This document shows, one piece after another, positions 1 to 6,743 of a stretch of 19,186 nt of DNA (positions within the stretch are counted from its first letter, which is position 1; each line of letters starts with the position of its first letter). Where the stretch lies: contig JAGYHM010000010.1 in NCBI GenBank assembly GCA_018457305.1, forward strand, positions 1 through 19,186, given 5' to 3'. The DNA comes from Fusobacterium sp. GTDB lineage: Bacteria; Fusobacteriota; Fusobacteriia; Fusobacteriales; Fusobacteriaceae. Both the position numbers and the translations under genes were made by a program. The notes beneath the pieces were generated by a model. That model was not told the origin of the DNA. It worked only from the letters and a program-made list of their open reading frames with translations, and made no database searches.

Positions 1-824
1 AAAGGCTCTTCAATTTCTTTAAGATGTTGCAAAAGTCTTAAATCATTTGTAAATTTATGTGCTGACTGAGCAATATTTGAAAGTAAATTCATAATTTCAG
101 AATCAACTTTTCTATCGTAAGTTTGCCCTGTTACACCAAATTTTTTATTAAAGCCCATTTTTTTTGAAACTATTTCATCTAACTCTTCAACTTTTGAATA
201 ATCTCCATTAAATAAATCTCTAAAACTTGCTTGTGTTCCTGTTGTTCCTTTAACTCCTCTAAATCTTAAAGTATTTTCTCTAAATTCTATTTCTTCCAAA
301 TCTAACATTAAAGATTGCAACCAAAGTGTTGCTCTTTTTCCAACAGTAGTTAATTGTGCTGCTTGAAAATGAGTGAAACCTAGTGTGGCAACACTTTTAT
401 TTTCCAATGAAAAATTTGCTAAATCATTCATTATATTAACTATTTTCACTTTTATTATTTTTAAAGCATCTTTTATTTGAATTAAATCTGTATTATCTCC
501 AACAAAAGCAGATGTCGCTCCCAAATGAATTATTGGCATAGCCTTAGGTGCTTGTGTTCCAAAAGTATGAACGTGAGCCATAACATCGTGTCTAAATTCT
601 TTTTCCTTTTGACTTGCTAAATCATAGTCAATATTAAAAATATTTTCTTTCATTTCTTCAATTTGTTCATCAGTAATATTTAATCCCAATTCTTTTTCAG
701 CCTCAGCCAAAGCCAACCATAACTTTCTCCAAGTTGAAAACTTTTTATCAGGTGAAAAATTATACATCATTTCTTTTGAACTATACCTTTCACACAAAGG
801 ATTTGAATAAATATCTCTACTCAT
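1..824 (-). CDS. purB: Adenylosuccinate lyase, partial (C-terminus beyond window)
   Basis: Cytosolic purine-synthesis enzyme that splits fumarate from SAICAR and from adenylosuccinate. Translating the minus strand from the ATG at 824-822 gives 274 codons with no stop before the edge. Visible family motifs are RHDVMAHVH (residues 78-86), HLGATSAFVGDNTD (about 100-113), TLGFTHFQ, and FRGVKGTTGTQASF. The visible part ends just before the expected GSSAMPYKRNP signature loop, so the C-terminal third is missing only because of the window edge. The start overlaps the rimI stop by 8 bases, so purB is the third gene of lepB-rimI-purB and is probably translationally coupled. The sequence resembles the human-type ADSL branch more than the shorter Bacillus-type PurB; that comparison is from memory. 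Identity is close to certain. Confidence 0.96.
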   Translation of the reverse strand, partial: MSRDIYSNPLCERYSSKEMMYNFSPDKKFSTWRKLWLALAEAEKELGLNITDEQIEEMKENIFNIDYDLASQKEKEFRHDVMAHVHTFGTQAPKAMPIIHLGATSAFVGDNTDLIQIKDALKIIKVKIVNIMNDLANFSLENKSVATLGFTHFQAAQLTTVGKRATLWLQSLMLDLEEIEFRENTLRFRGVKGTTGTQASFRDLFNGDYSKVEELDEIVSKKMGFNKKFGVTGQTYDRKVDSEIMNLLSNIAQSAHKFTNDLRLLQHLKEIEEP

Positions 825-1368
825 AACTTACACTTGCCTCCCTCATCATAATAATTGCTTTCTCATTGTTATCTTTATAATAATTTTTTCTTGTTGATAT
901 TTTTGTAAAAGAATTTTTTTCATAAAATTTAATTGCTCTTAAATTAGATTCTCTAACTTCCAATAAAATATTTTTATCTGAAATTTTTTCTAAAAGTTCT
1001 TCTCCTATTCCAATATTTCTATAATTTTTATCTATTGCTATTTTTAAAATATCATAACTGTCTAAATTATCTAAAGCTATTAAATAGGCTACTATTTTTA
1101 GCTCGCCCGCTTCGTTGCTCGCAGGTATGACAGGATGCTGTCGCCTCGCACTTTCTAATGACAGTAAAATTGTTAAATCGGGGTTTGATAACGAAGTCTC
1201 CACGAGTTCTTTTATATAAACTTTATATCTTTTAGCAGAATTTTTAAAAAAATCTTTTAAAGTTTCCAGACTGTATGCAGATTCTCCAAAAATATTTTTT
1301 TCTAAAATAGCAAGTTCTTCTATTTTTTTTTCAAAATCTATATTATTTTTTTCTAATTTTCTTATCAT
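817..1368 (-). CDS. rimI: Ribosomal-protein-S18-alanine N-acetyltransferase RimI-like GNAT, with in-frame repeat insertion
   Basis: GNAT-fold acetyltransferase; RimI transfers acetyl from acetyl-CoA to the N-terminal alanine of ribosomal protein S18. The acetyl-CoA pyrophosphate loop is NYRNIGIGEELL (residues 115-126), followed by LLEVRESNLRAIKFYEKNSF (134-153), typical of RimI. At 183 aa it is longer than the roughly 145-150 aa usual for RimI. The excess is residues about 55-90, a GC-richer stretch whose DNA matches palindromic repeats elsewhere in this window. Removing it joins YIKEL to KIVAYLIALD, the normal beta2-beta3 hairpin of the fold. The frame stays open through the insert, so the gene is probably functional. 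It starts 7 bases after lepB ends and overlaps purB. The exact acceptor (S18 or another protein) is inferred from family and context. Confidence 0.85.
   Translation of the reverse strand: MIRKLEKNNIDFEKKIEELAILEKNIFGESAYSLETLKDFFKNSAKRYKVYIKELVETSLSNPDLTILLSLESARRQHPVIPASNEAGELKIVAYLIALDNLDSYDILKIAIDKNYRNIGIGEELLEKISDKNILLEVRESNLRAIKFYEKNSFTKISTRKNYYKDNNEKAIIMMREASVSYE
1100..1206 (-). repeat. Palindromic repeat (family 2) inserted in frame inside rimI
   Basis: On the rimI coding strand the core reads GTGCGAGGCGACAGCATC, then CTGTCATACCTGCGAGCA, then GGGCGAGCTAAAA. It aligns with the intergenic copy at 6631-6693 (GTGTGAGGCGACGGCACC ... CCGTCGCATATC ... GGCGAGCAGG ... GTGGCGAGCCAAAA). The inner stem differs by a compensating pair: GACAG/CTGTC here against GACGG/CCGTC there. 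The core lies at about 1100-1155; the rest, to about 1206, is also foreign to the RimI family. The unit spans about 108 bases, or 36 codons, keeping frame. The flanks are GAACTC and GAGCTA, a possible imperfect 6-base target duplication. Confidence 0.8.
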
Positions 1369-1375
1369 AAAATTT

Positions 1376-2296
1376 TTACTTCACTAAACCTATTCTACTT
1401 ATTGGCCAAAATCTCAACATAACTTTTCCTCTAATTCTATTTTCAGCCACAAAGCCCCACATTCTTGAGTCTAAACTGTTATTTGTATTATCTCCAAGTG
1501 CCATAAAATAATCTTGCTTAATTTTTGTTTTTACTGTTTCACCATTCATAAGTTTATTTAAAATTTTCTTGTCGTGAATGTAATCTAATATCATTCCAGT
1601 TTCTTTTCCATTTAAAATAAATTTTAAATTTGGAAGTAATTCATTTACTGCTAAAGAATTATCTTTTAATTCTTTTTGAACCTTATCAACATCTATATCG
1701 TACTCTTTATAAACATCTGTATAATTCGCTGCTGGTATAATCTCTAATTCGTCCCCAGCCTTTGGAACTACCCAAGTTCTATTCTCTATTCCCAAATTAG
1801 AATAATCTCTTAAATCTATTTCTTTCCCATTTATAAATAATTTATTATTTACAAAATTAACTTCTTCTCCCGGTAAAGCCATTATTCTTTTTGTAAATAA
1901 AACTTTATCTCTAATTGGCTCTTTAAATACTACGATATCATTTCTTTTTGGTGATGTAAATTTATATAGAACCATATTTCCAAAAATTCTATCCCCAACT
2001 TCTATTGTAGGTATCATAGAACCAGTCGGAATTTTAAAATTCCCAATATAAAATCTTTGAATTAAAAACACTAAAACAATAGCAGTTATAACTGTTTCTG
2101 TAAAATTAACAACCTTCTTAATTGTCTCCTTTGTTTTTTCCTTTTCTACTTTAAATTTTTCTATTATTTTATTTGAAAATTTATCTCTATACACTGCAAT
2201 TTTTTTTGCTAATTCTTTTTCTTTTACAAAAATATGAATAAAAAATGCAGTTAAGATCAAATAAAATATTGAATAATATAGTACTTTCATTTTCAT
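1376..2296 (-). CDS. lepB: Signal peptidase I
   Basis: Membrane serine protease that removes signal peptides from secreted proteins. Two hydrophobic segments lie at residues about 5-23 and 66-81. The catalytic serine is S93 in KIPTGSMIPTIEVGDR and the general-base lysine is K136 in FTKRIMALPGEEV. The C-terminal box GDNTNNSLDSRMWGFV confirms the S26 family. At 306 aa it is longer than minimal Gram-positive enzymes, because of an extra region of about 75 residues between the GEEV and GDNTNNS boxes, comparable to the accessory domain of Gram-negative LepB. The first ATG fits a strong AGGGGGA ribosome binding site 7 bases upstream (2304-2310); a second ATG lies two codons in. It is the first gene of the lepB-rimI-purB operon. 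Confidence 0.95.
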   Translation of the reverse strand: MKMKVLYYSIFYLILTAFFIHIFVKEKELAKKIAVYRDKFSNKIIEKFKVEKEKTKETIKKVVNFTETVITAIVLVFLIQRFYIGNFKIPTGSMIPTIEVGDRIFGNMVLYKFTSPKRNDIVVFKEPIRDKVLFTKRIMALPGEEVNFVNNKLFINGKEIDLRDYSNLGIENRTWVVPKAGDELEIIPAANYTDVYKEYDIDVDKVQKELKDNSLAVNELLPNLKFILNGKETGMILDYIHDKKILNKLMNGETVKTKIKQDYFMALGDNTNNSLDSRMWGFVAENRIRGKVMLRFWPISRIGLVK

Positions 2297-2599
2297 AAAT
2301 GATTCCCCCTTTATTTTTTTACTCTACTATAATATAGACACAATAAAATTCATTTTTGTTTATTGTTTATTTTTTATATTTTTAACATTGATATATTATA
2401 TCATAAAATTTATAATATATATCATATAAAATCTATTATTTATTATTTATAATAAAATATAAATAACTCATTTATTTTTTAAATTTTTTCTTGCATTATT
2501 TTAAAAAAATATGTATAATCAAAATAATAAAATTTTTTAAAGTATTTTTAAAACTATAAAATATTTAGTAAGTTAAAATAAAAAGGAGTTTGATGTCCA
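2297..2599. other. AT-rich divergent intergenic region
   Basis: This 303-base spacer separates the minus-strand lepB operon from the plus-strand ATPase cluster. It is almost entirely A and T, with many short AT palindromes around 2385-2465. I see no gene in it. The only clear signal is the plus-strand promoter at 2491-2519. A TATTAT/TATAAT-like box lies near 2320-2335 on the lepB side, but I could not match it with a good -35 box. Confidence 0.7.
2491..2519 (+). promoter_or_regulatory. Sigma-70-type promoter for the ATPase cluster
   Basis: TTGCAT (2491-2496), a 17-base spacer, then TATAAT (2514-2519). Transcription would start near 2526 and give a leader of about 75 bases before the ATG at 2600. 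No obvious operator palindrome overlaps it. Confidence 0.7.
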
Positions 2600-3097
2600 A
2601 TGAAAAATTCTCTTTTAATACCAAATTTATATGGAGTATTTGAGGTTAAAAGTTATTCTGAAAACAGAATTAGACTTGTTATTGAAAAATTAAAAAATAA
2701 TAGAGATGAAATTGATGAATTAAAAAATAAATTAAGAATGATAGACGGAATAATAAATTTTAAAATCGTTGAAATTTTAGGTAGCCTTACAGTAGAATTT
2801 GATAGTAGTAAAATAAATTCAGAGCTTATGTTAGGAATTATTTTAAATTTATTAGCCTTAGAAAATGAGTTATTTAAAAAAAGAGATGGAAAATTAAAAA
2901 CTATTTTCAATAATCTTATTGATGTTAGCAATATTTCCATTTATAATAAAAGTAAAGGTTTTCTCGATACTAAAACAGCACTTGGAATTTTATTACTTCT
3001 ATATGGAGTTAAAAAATTAAAATCACAACCTGTTTTACCTATGGGTGCTACTTTAATTTGGTGGTCGTATAATTTACTGAAAGGAAAAAATAATTAA
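2600..3097 (+). CDS. HMA-like domain protein with C-terminal membrane hairpin
   Basis: I do not know a named function. Residues about 10-90 look like a degenerate heavy-metal-associated (HMA-type) fold: a beta strand with ENRIRLVI (21-28), a helix, then INFKIVEILGSLTVEFD (52-68). The same layout recurs in the next three proteins. Where they have His before x4-R-[IL]-R, this one has Ser (S18), and no CxxC is present. Two hydrophobic stretches, about 126-139 and 145-160, could form a membrane hairpin. The ATG follows AAGGAG with 11 bases between, and an in-frame TGA just upstream rules out an earlier start. It is the first gene after the promoter, with the next ATG directly after its stop. A role as accessory subunit to the P-type ATPase is inferred from context. 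Confidence 0.75.
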   Translation: MKNSLLIPNLYGVFEVKSYSENRIRLVIEKLKNNRDEIDELKNKLRMIDGIINFKIVEILGSLTVEFDSSKINSELMLGIILNLLALENELFKKRDGKLKTIFNNLIDVSNISIYNKSKGFLDTKTALGILLLLYGVKKLKSQPVLPMGATLIWWSYNLLKGKNN

Positions 3098-3478
3098 ATG
3101 TTTAAAGAAATATTAAAAAAAACTTATCTAGTTTTTAATAAGGTTAAGGTTGTTCATAGCATACCAGGAAGAATAAGACTTTTTATTCCTTCATTAGATA
3201 AAGTCCCTGCTCAATTTAAAAAATATGAAAACTACACATCTTCTATTTTAAAATTAAAAAATGGAATAAATAATATAACTTATTCTTATACTACAAGTAA
3301 AATTTTAATTGAATACGATAAAAGTAAATTAAGTGAAAAAGATATAGTGGAATGGCTAAATAAAATTTGGAAAATCATTGTTGAGAATGAAAAAATTTAT
3401 AGCGGTATGTCTGCTAATGAAATTGAAAAAAATATTGTAACTTTTTATAAAATGCTTGAAAAAAAATTAAAAGTATAA
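3098..3478 (+). CDS. Small soluble HMA-like protein
   Basis: A 126-aa protein without a convincing membrane segment. Residues about 16-90 have the HMA-like pattern: strand VKVVH, loop and strand SIPGRIRLFIP (H20, R25, R27), helix, then INNITYSYTTSKILIEYD and a second helix. The usual CxxC metal pair is absent; the conserved feature is H-x4-R-I-R, also seen in the neighbouring ATPase and in the 250-aa protein. The rest (about 90-126) is a charged helix. The ATG follows the previous stop codon with no gap, so it is probably coupled to it. Plausible roles are metal or lipid sensing, or a cytosolic partner of the ATPase; this is inference from domain similarity and position. Confidence 0.75.
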   Translation: MFKEILKKTYLVFNKVKVVHSIPGRIRLFIPSLDKVPAQFKKYENYTSSILKLKNGINNITYSYTTSKILIEYDKSKLSEKDIVEWLNKIWKIIVENEKIYSGMSANEIEKNIVTFYKMLEKKLKV

Positions 3479-3501
3479 AAGAAAGGAGGTTAAGATTATT
3501 T

Positions 3502-5730
3502 ATGAAAAATAATAATAGCAATTTACTTAGCTGTGAAATTGTTCACAGATTAAGAGGAAGAATAAGAATAAAATCAAAAGCTTTAAAATATATCGGAAAA
3601 TTAAAAAATCAAATTGAAAAACAGTTAAATCAAGTTAAGTATATAAATTCAATTCAAATAAATACTATAAGTGGAACTGCTTTAATATATTTTGAAGATG
3701 TATCTTTAAGTGACCAAAATTTAGTTAGCCTTTTACAAAATACTTTAAATGCTCACATAGTAGATATTTTTAATAATGAGAAAACTGAACTTTCTTCCAA
3801 ATATAGCATTGAAAAAAAATTACACGAAGAATCTCCAAAAGAAATAATTCATAAAATTATTGCAACGGGGGGACTTTTGGCTTATAATCTTTTCTTCAAA
3901 TCTAAATCTGATGTTGCCTTAACAGGTATTAGAAAAATTTTAAATTATAATACTTTATCAACTTTATCTCTTGCTATGCCTGTAATCAAAAATGGCTTTA
4001 TGTCTCTTATAGAAAATAAAAGACCTAATGCAGACACTTTAAGTTCAACTGCAATAATTAGTTCACTTTTACTTGGAAAAGAAAGAACTGCTTTAACTAT
4101 TATGTTACTTGAAGATGTTGCAGAACTTTTAACTGTTTACACAATGAAAAAAACTCGTGGTGTCATAAAAGATATGTTGAGTGTCGGAGAAAATTTTGTA
4201 TGGAAAGAAATTTCGGAAGACAATGTAAAAAGAGTTCCCATAGAAGAAATTGAATGTGGAGATATTATCGTTGTTCAAACGGGAGAAAAAATTTCTGTTG
4301 ACGGAAAAATTTTAAAAGGTGAAGCCTTCATTGACCAAGCCTCTATAACTGGTGAATCTATGCCAGTAAAAAAATCTGAGGGAGAAAATGTTTTTGCTGG
4401 AACAATAATAAAAAATGGAAATATAAGTATCATTGCAGAAAAAGTTGGAGATGATCGAACTGTTTCAAGAATTATAAAATTAGTTGAAGAGGCAAATTCA
4501 AATAAGGCAAATATTCAAACTTATGCTGATACTTTTTCGGCTCAGTTAATTCCATTAAACTTTATTCTTGCAGGAATAGTTTTTGCTTCAACTAGAAATA
4601 TTCAAAAGGCTATGAGCATGTTGGTAATTGATTATTCTTGTGGAATAAGACTTTCAACTGCTGTTGCATTTTCTGCTGCAATAAATACTGCTGCTAAAAA
4701 TGGAATTTTAGTTAAAGGTAGCAACTATATTGAAGAATTATCAAAGGCAGAAACAATAATTTTTGATAAAACTGGAACTATCACAGAGGGTAAACCAAAA
4801 GTTCAAAGTATAGAAGTTTTTGAAGATGATATTTCAGAAAATGAAATGCTTGCTCTTGCAGCAGCAGCCGAAGAACAATCTTCACATCCACTTGCCAGTG
4901 CAATCATAAATGAAATTAAAGACAAGGGAATTGAAATTCCAAAACACGGAAAACTAAAAACTGTAATCAGTAGAGGTGTTGAAACAAAAATAAGTAAAAC
5001 AAAAAATAATGAAGCCTTCACTGTTAAAGTTGGTAGTAAAAAATATATGTTAGAAAATAATATTGATTTAACAAAATCTTATGAGGCAGAAAAAGGAATT
5101 TTATCAAGAGGTGAAATTGGAATTTATATTGCCAAAGAAAATAATATTATCGGACTTATTGGAGTTGCTGATCCACCAAGAGAAAATATAAAGAAAGCAA
5201 TAAATAGATTGAGAAATCACGGAGTAGATGACATTGTTCTTTTAACTGGAGATTTAAGACAGCAAGCAGAAACAATTGCTTCAAGAATGTCTATGGACAG
5301 ATTTGAGTCTGAACTTTTACCAGAAGATAAGGCAAAAAATATTTTGAAATTTCAATCGAGTGGTTCTAATGTAATTATGGTTGGGGACGGAGTAAATGAT
5401 GCTCCTGCTTTATCTTATGCAAATGTTGGAATTGCTCTTGGAAGCACAAGAACTGATGTTGCTATGGAGGCAGCCGATATAACAATAACAAAAGATAACC
5501 CTTTACTTGTACCTGAAATTATAGGTTTATCAAAAAAAACTGTAAAGACTATTAAAGAAAATTTTGCTGTTGCAATCGGACTTAACACTTTCGCCTTAGT
5601 TTTAGGGGCAACTGGTATACTTATGCCGACCTATGCTTCACTGGTCCACAATGCAACTACAATATTTGTTGTAGGAAATTCTTTAAAATTATTAAAATAT
5701 GATGTCAAGAATTCTGGAGGTACTCTATGA
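3502..5730 (+). CDS. Heavy-metal-type P1B ATPase with HMA-like N-domain and DYSC motif
   Basis: Integral membrane ATP-driven cation transporter, 742 aa. The N-terminal HMA-like domain (about 8-90) has H15-x4-R20-I-R22 rather than CxxC. Hydrophobic helices follow at about 115-210. The actuator has TGES (283-286). Two more helices lie at about 347-400 and include DYSC (377-380), where copper and zinc pumps carry CPC. The P-domain has DKTGT (D422), the N-domain has SHPLASA (H462, P463), and the hinge is GDGVNDAP (628-635). A final helix pair lies at about 688-732. All catalytic residues are present, so it should be active. The ribosome binding site AAAGGAGGT lies about 11 bases upstream. The substrate cannot be read from sequence; DYSC-type ATPases fall near the CtpC/Mn-Zn efflux branch as I recall, which is uncertain. 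Its stop overlaps the next start (ATGA). Confidence 0.93.
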   Translation: MKNNNSNLLSCEIVHRLRGRIRIKSKALKYIGKLKNQIEKQLNQVKYINSIQINTISGTALIYFEDVSLSDQNLVSLLQNTLNAHIVDIFNNEKTELSSKYSIEKKLHEESPKEIIHKIIATGGLLAYNLFFKSKSDVALTGIRKILNYNTLSTLSLAMPVIKNGFMSLIENKRPNADTLSSTAIISSLLLGKERTALTIMLLEDVAELLTVYTMKKTRGVIKDMLSVGENFVWKEISEDNVKRVPIEEIECGDIIVVQTGEKISVDGKILKGEAFIDQASITGESMPVKKSEGENVFAGTIIKNGNISIIAEKVGDDRTVSRIIKLVEEANSNKANIQTYADTFSAQLIPLNFILAGIVFASTRNIQKAMSMLVIDYSCGIRLSTAVAFSAAINTAAKNGILVKGSNYIEELSKAETIIFDKTGTITEGKPKVQSIEVFEDDISENEMLALAAAAEEQSSHPLASAIINEIKDKGIEIPKHGKLKTVISRGVETKISKTKNNEAFTVKVGSKKYMLENNIDLTKSYEAEKGILSRGEIGIYIAKENNIIGLIGVADPPRENIKKAINRLRNHGVDDIVLLTGDLRQQAETIASRMSMDRFESELLPEDKAKNILKFQSSGSNVIMVGDGVNDAPALSYANVGIALGSTRTDVAMEAADITITKDNPLLVPEIIGLSKKTVKTIKENFAVAIGLNTFALVLGATGILMPTYASLVHNATTIFVVGNSLKLLKYDVKNSGGTL

Positions 5731-6479
5731 GAAAATTATCAATTTCTATAATTCATAGATTTCCAAATAGACTTAGAGTTCGATTATCTCTACCTATGAA
5801 AGAGCCAAAAAGTTTTTTCACAATGATTAGACACAATATAAACTATTTAGAATTTAAGTATAATAAAAAAACTAAAACTTTAACTGTAAAATTTAATCCC
5901 GATGAAATTTTTTTGCAAGAAATTTTATACAGAATTGCAATTGCATTTTCAGTTGAAAATGGGCTTATGCCTGTAAAACTTTTGGAAGAAAATAATTATA
6001 AATCAATTTCTCCACTATCTTTATATGCTTTAGCTTCAATTTCACTCTCTGGATTTAATAAAATTATAAGCAAAAAAGATATAAAATTACAAAATTATAT
6101 GGATTATTTATCAATGGGATTAACTGTTGGCTCTGTTTTTGAACACGCCTACGGAGAAGTTAAAAGAAATGGTATCTTTGATATTGAAATTTTACCTGCA
6201 ATGTATTTGGTAAAATCTTTTGTTGATTCACCAAAACTTAGTTCTGTTCTTATTATGTGGCTGACAACTTTCGGAAGACATTTAGTTATCTCAAAAAATA
6301 TTCCAAAAGTAGTTAAAGTATATAGAATTAAAAATCAACATGGTTATCAATATACAGCAAATATTTCTGATGATAATTCAGTTGAAACTTTATCTGATTT
6401 TCTGTATCATATCTTTTTTAAAAAACATGAAGGTTGTTATGGAATGAATGAAAAATATGTAACATTAAGTAATTATTAA
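5727..6479 (+). CDS. HMA-like protein resembling the N-terminal half of the adjacent ATPase, catalytic domains absent
   Basis: A 250-aa protein overlapping the ATPase stop by 4 bases (ATGA), with GGAGGTA just upstream, so it is translationally coupled. Residues 5-80 repeat the HMA-like pattern with H10-x4-R15-L-R17 and LTVKFNPDE. The hydrophobic region 94-188 can be laid along residues about 146-210 of the ATPase: QNYMDYLSMGL beside LNYNTLSTLSL, and LSSVLIMWLTTFGRHL beside RTALTIMLLEDVAELL. There is no TGES, DKTGT or GDGVNDAP, so it cannot hydrolyse ATP as a P-type enzyme. The C-terminal tail (about 190-250) is soluble, with H205, H228, H234 and C237. It could be a regulatory or scaffold subunit, or a degraded duplicate; the intact frame and coupling favour a working protein. 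Confidence 0.75.
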   Translation: MRKLSISIIHRFPNRLRVRLSLPMKEPKSFFTMIRHNINYLEFKYNKKTKTLTVKFNPDEIFLQEILYRIAIAFSVENGLMPVKLLEENNYKSISPLSLYALASISLSGFNKIISKKDIKLQNYMDYLSMGLTVGSVFEHAYGEVKRNGIFDIEILPAMYLVKSFVDSPKLSSVLIMWLTTFGRHLVISKNIPKVVKVYRIKNQHGYQYTANISDDNSVETLSDFLYHIFFKKHEGCYGMNEKYVTLSNY

Positions 6480-6515
6480 AAAATTCTGATTGGAATATTA
6501 TTTTATAAAAAATTT

Positions 6516-6586
6516 GGGAAACTGCGTTCGCTTTGCTCACTGTTTCCCTTCTCTGTGAGGCTTGGGGCTGTCGCCCCAAACCCCAG
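6516..6586 (+). repeat. Palindromic repeat family 1, copy A
   Basis: Two hairpins in series: GGGAAAC ... GTTTCCC enclosing a short inner arm, then TTGGGGC-TGTC-GCCCCAA. Matching copies lie at 9007-9079 (opposite strand) and 14177-14247. There is no T-run after either hairpin, so it is not a standard terminator. It is much richer in G and C than its surroundings. A perfect AT palindrome (AATAATTTTAAAATTATT, 6590-6607) follows. Confidence 0.85.
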
Positions 6587-6607
6587 AAAAATAATTTTAA
6601 AATTATT

Positions 6608-6693
6608 AAGTTTGCCTTAATTCTTTAAAGGTGTGAGGCGACGGCACCCCCGTCGCATATCGGCGAGCAGGACTTTAGTCCGTGGCGAGCCAA
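6608..6693 (+). repeat. Palindromic repeat family 2, copy D
   Basis: The core (6631-6693) carries GCGACGG-CACCC-CCGTCGC, then GGACT-TT-AGTCC between GGCGAGCA and GGCGAGCC. It matches the reverse complement of 8840-8910 and the insertion in rimI. The left limit is uncertain. It sits directly upstream of the 6744 gene and directly after copy A, so any read-through transcript from the ATPase genes into that gene must cross both repeats. Confidence 0.8.
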
Positions 6694-6743
6694 AAATAAA
6701 TTAAATACTAAAATAAATTTTTAAAATATAAGGAGGAATAAAA

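Noticed and set aside
817..1368. rimI as a pseudogene disrupted by an insertion
   Set aside because: The insertion keeps the frame with no stop, the acetyl-CoA loop and C-terminal motifs are intact, and coupling to lepB and purB is unbroken.
2653..2940. Open frame on the minus strand opposite the first HMA-like gene
   Set aside because: It has no ribosome binding site, its sequence is the low-complexity complement of an AT-rich gene, and it lies wholly inside a better-supported coding region.
4803..5021. Minus-strand open frame inside the ATPase gene
   Set aside because: It lies opposite the ATPase nucleotide-binding domain, which is clearly coding; no start signal of its own.
6516..6586. 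Family 1 repeat as a rho-independent terminator for the ATPase genes
   Set aside because: Neither hairpin is followed by a T-run on the plus strand; it might still slow transcription or protect mRNA, but a terminator call is not supported.
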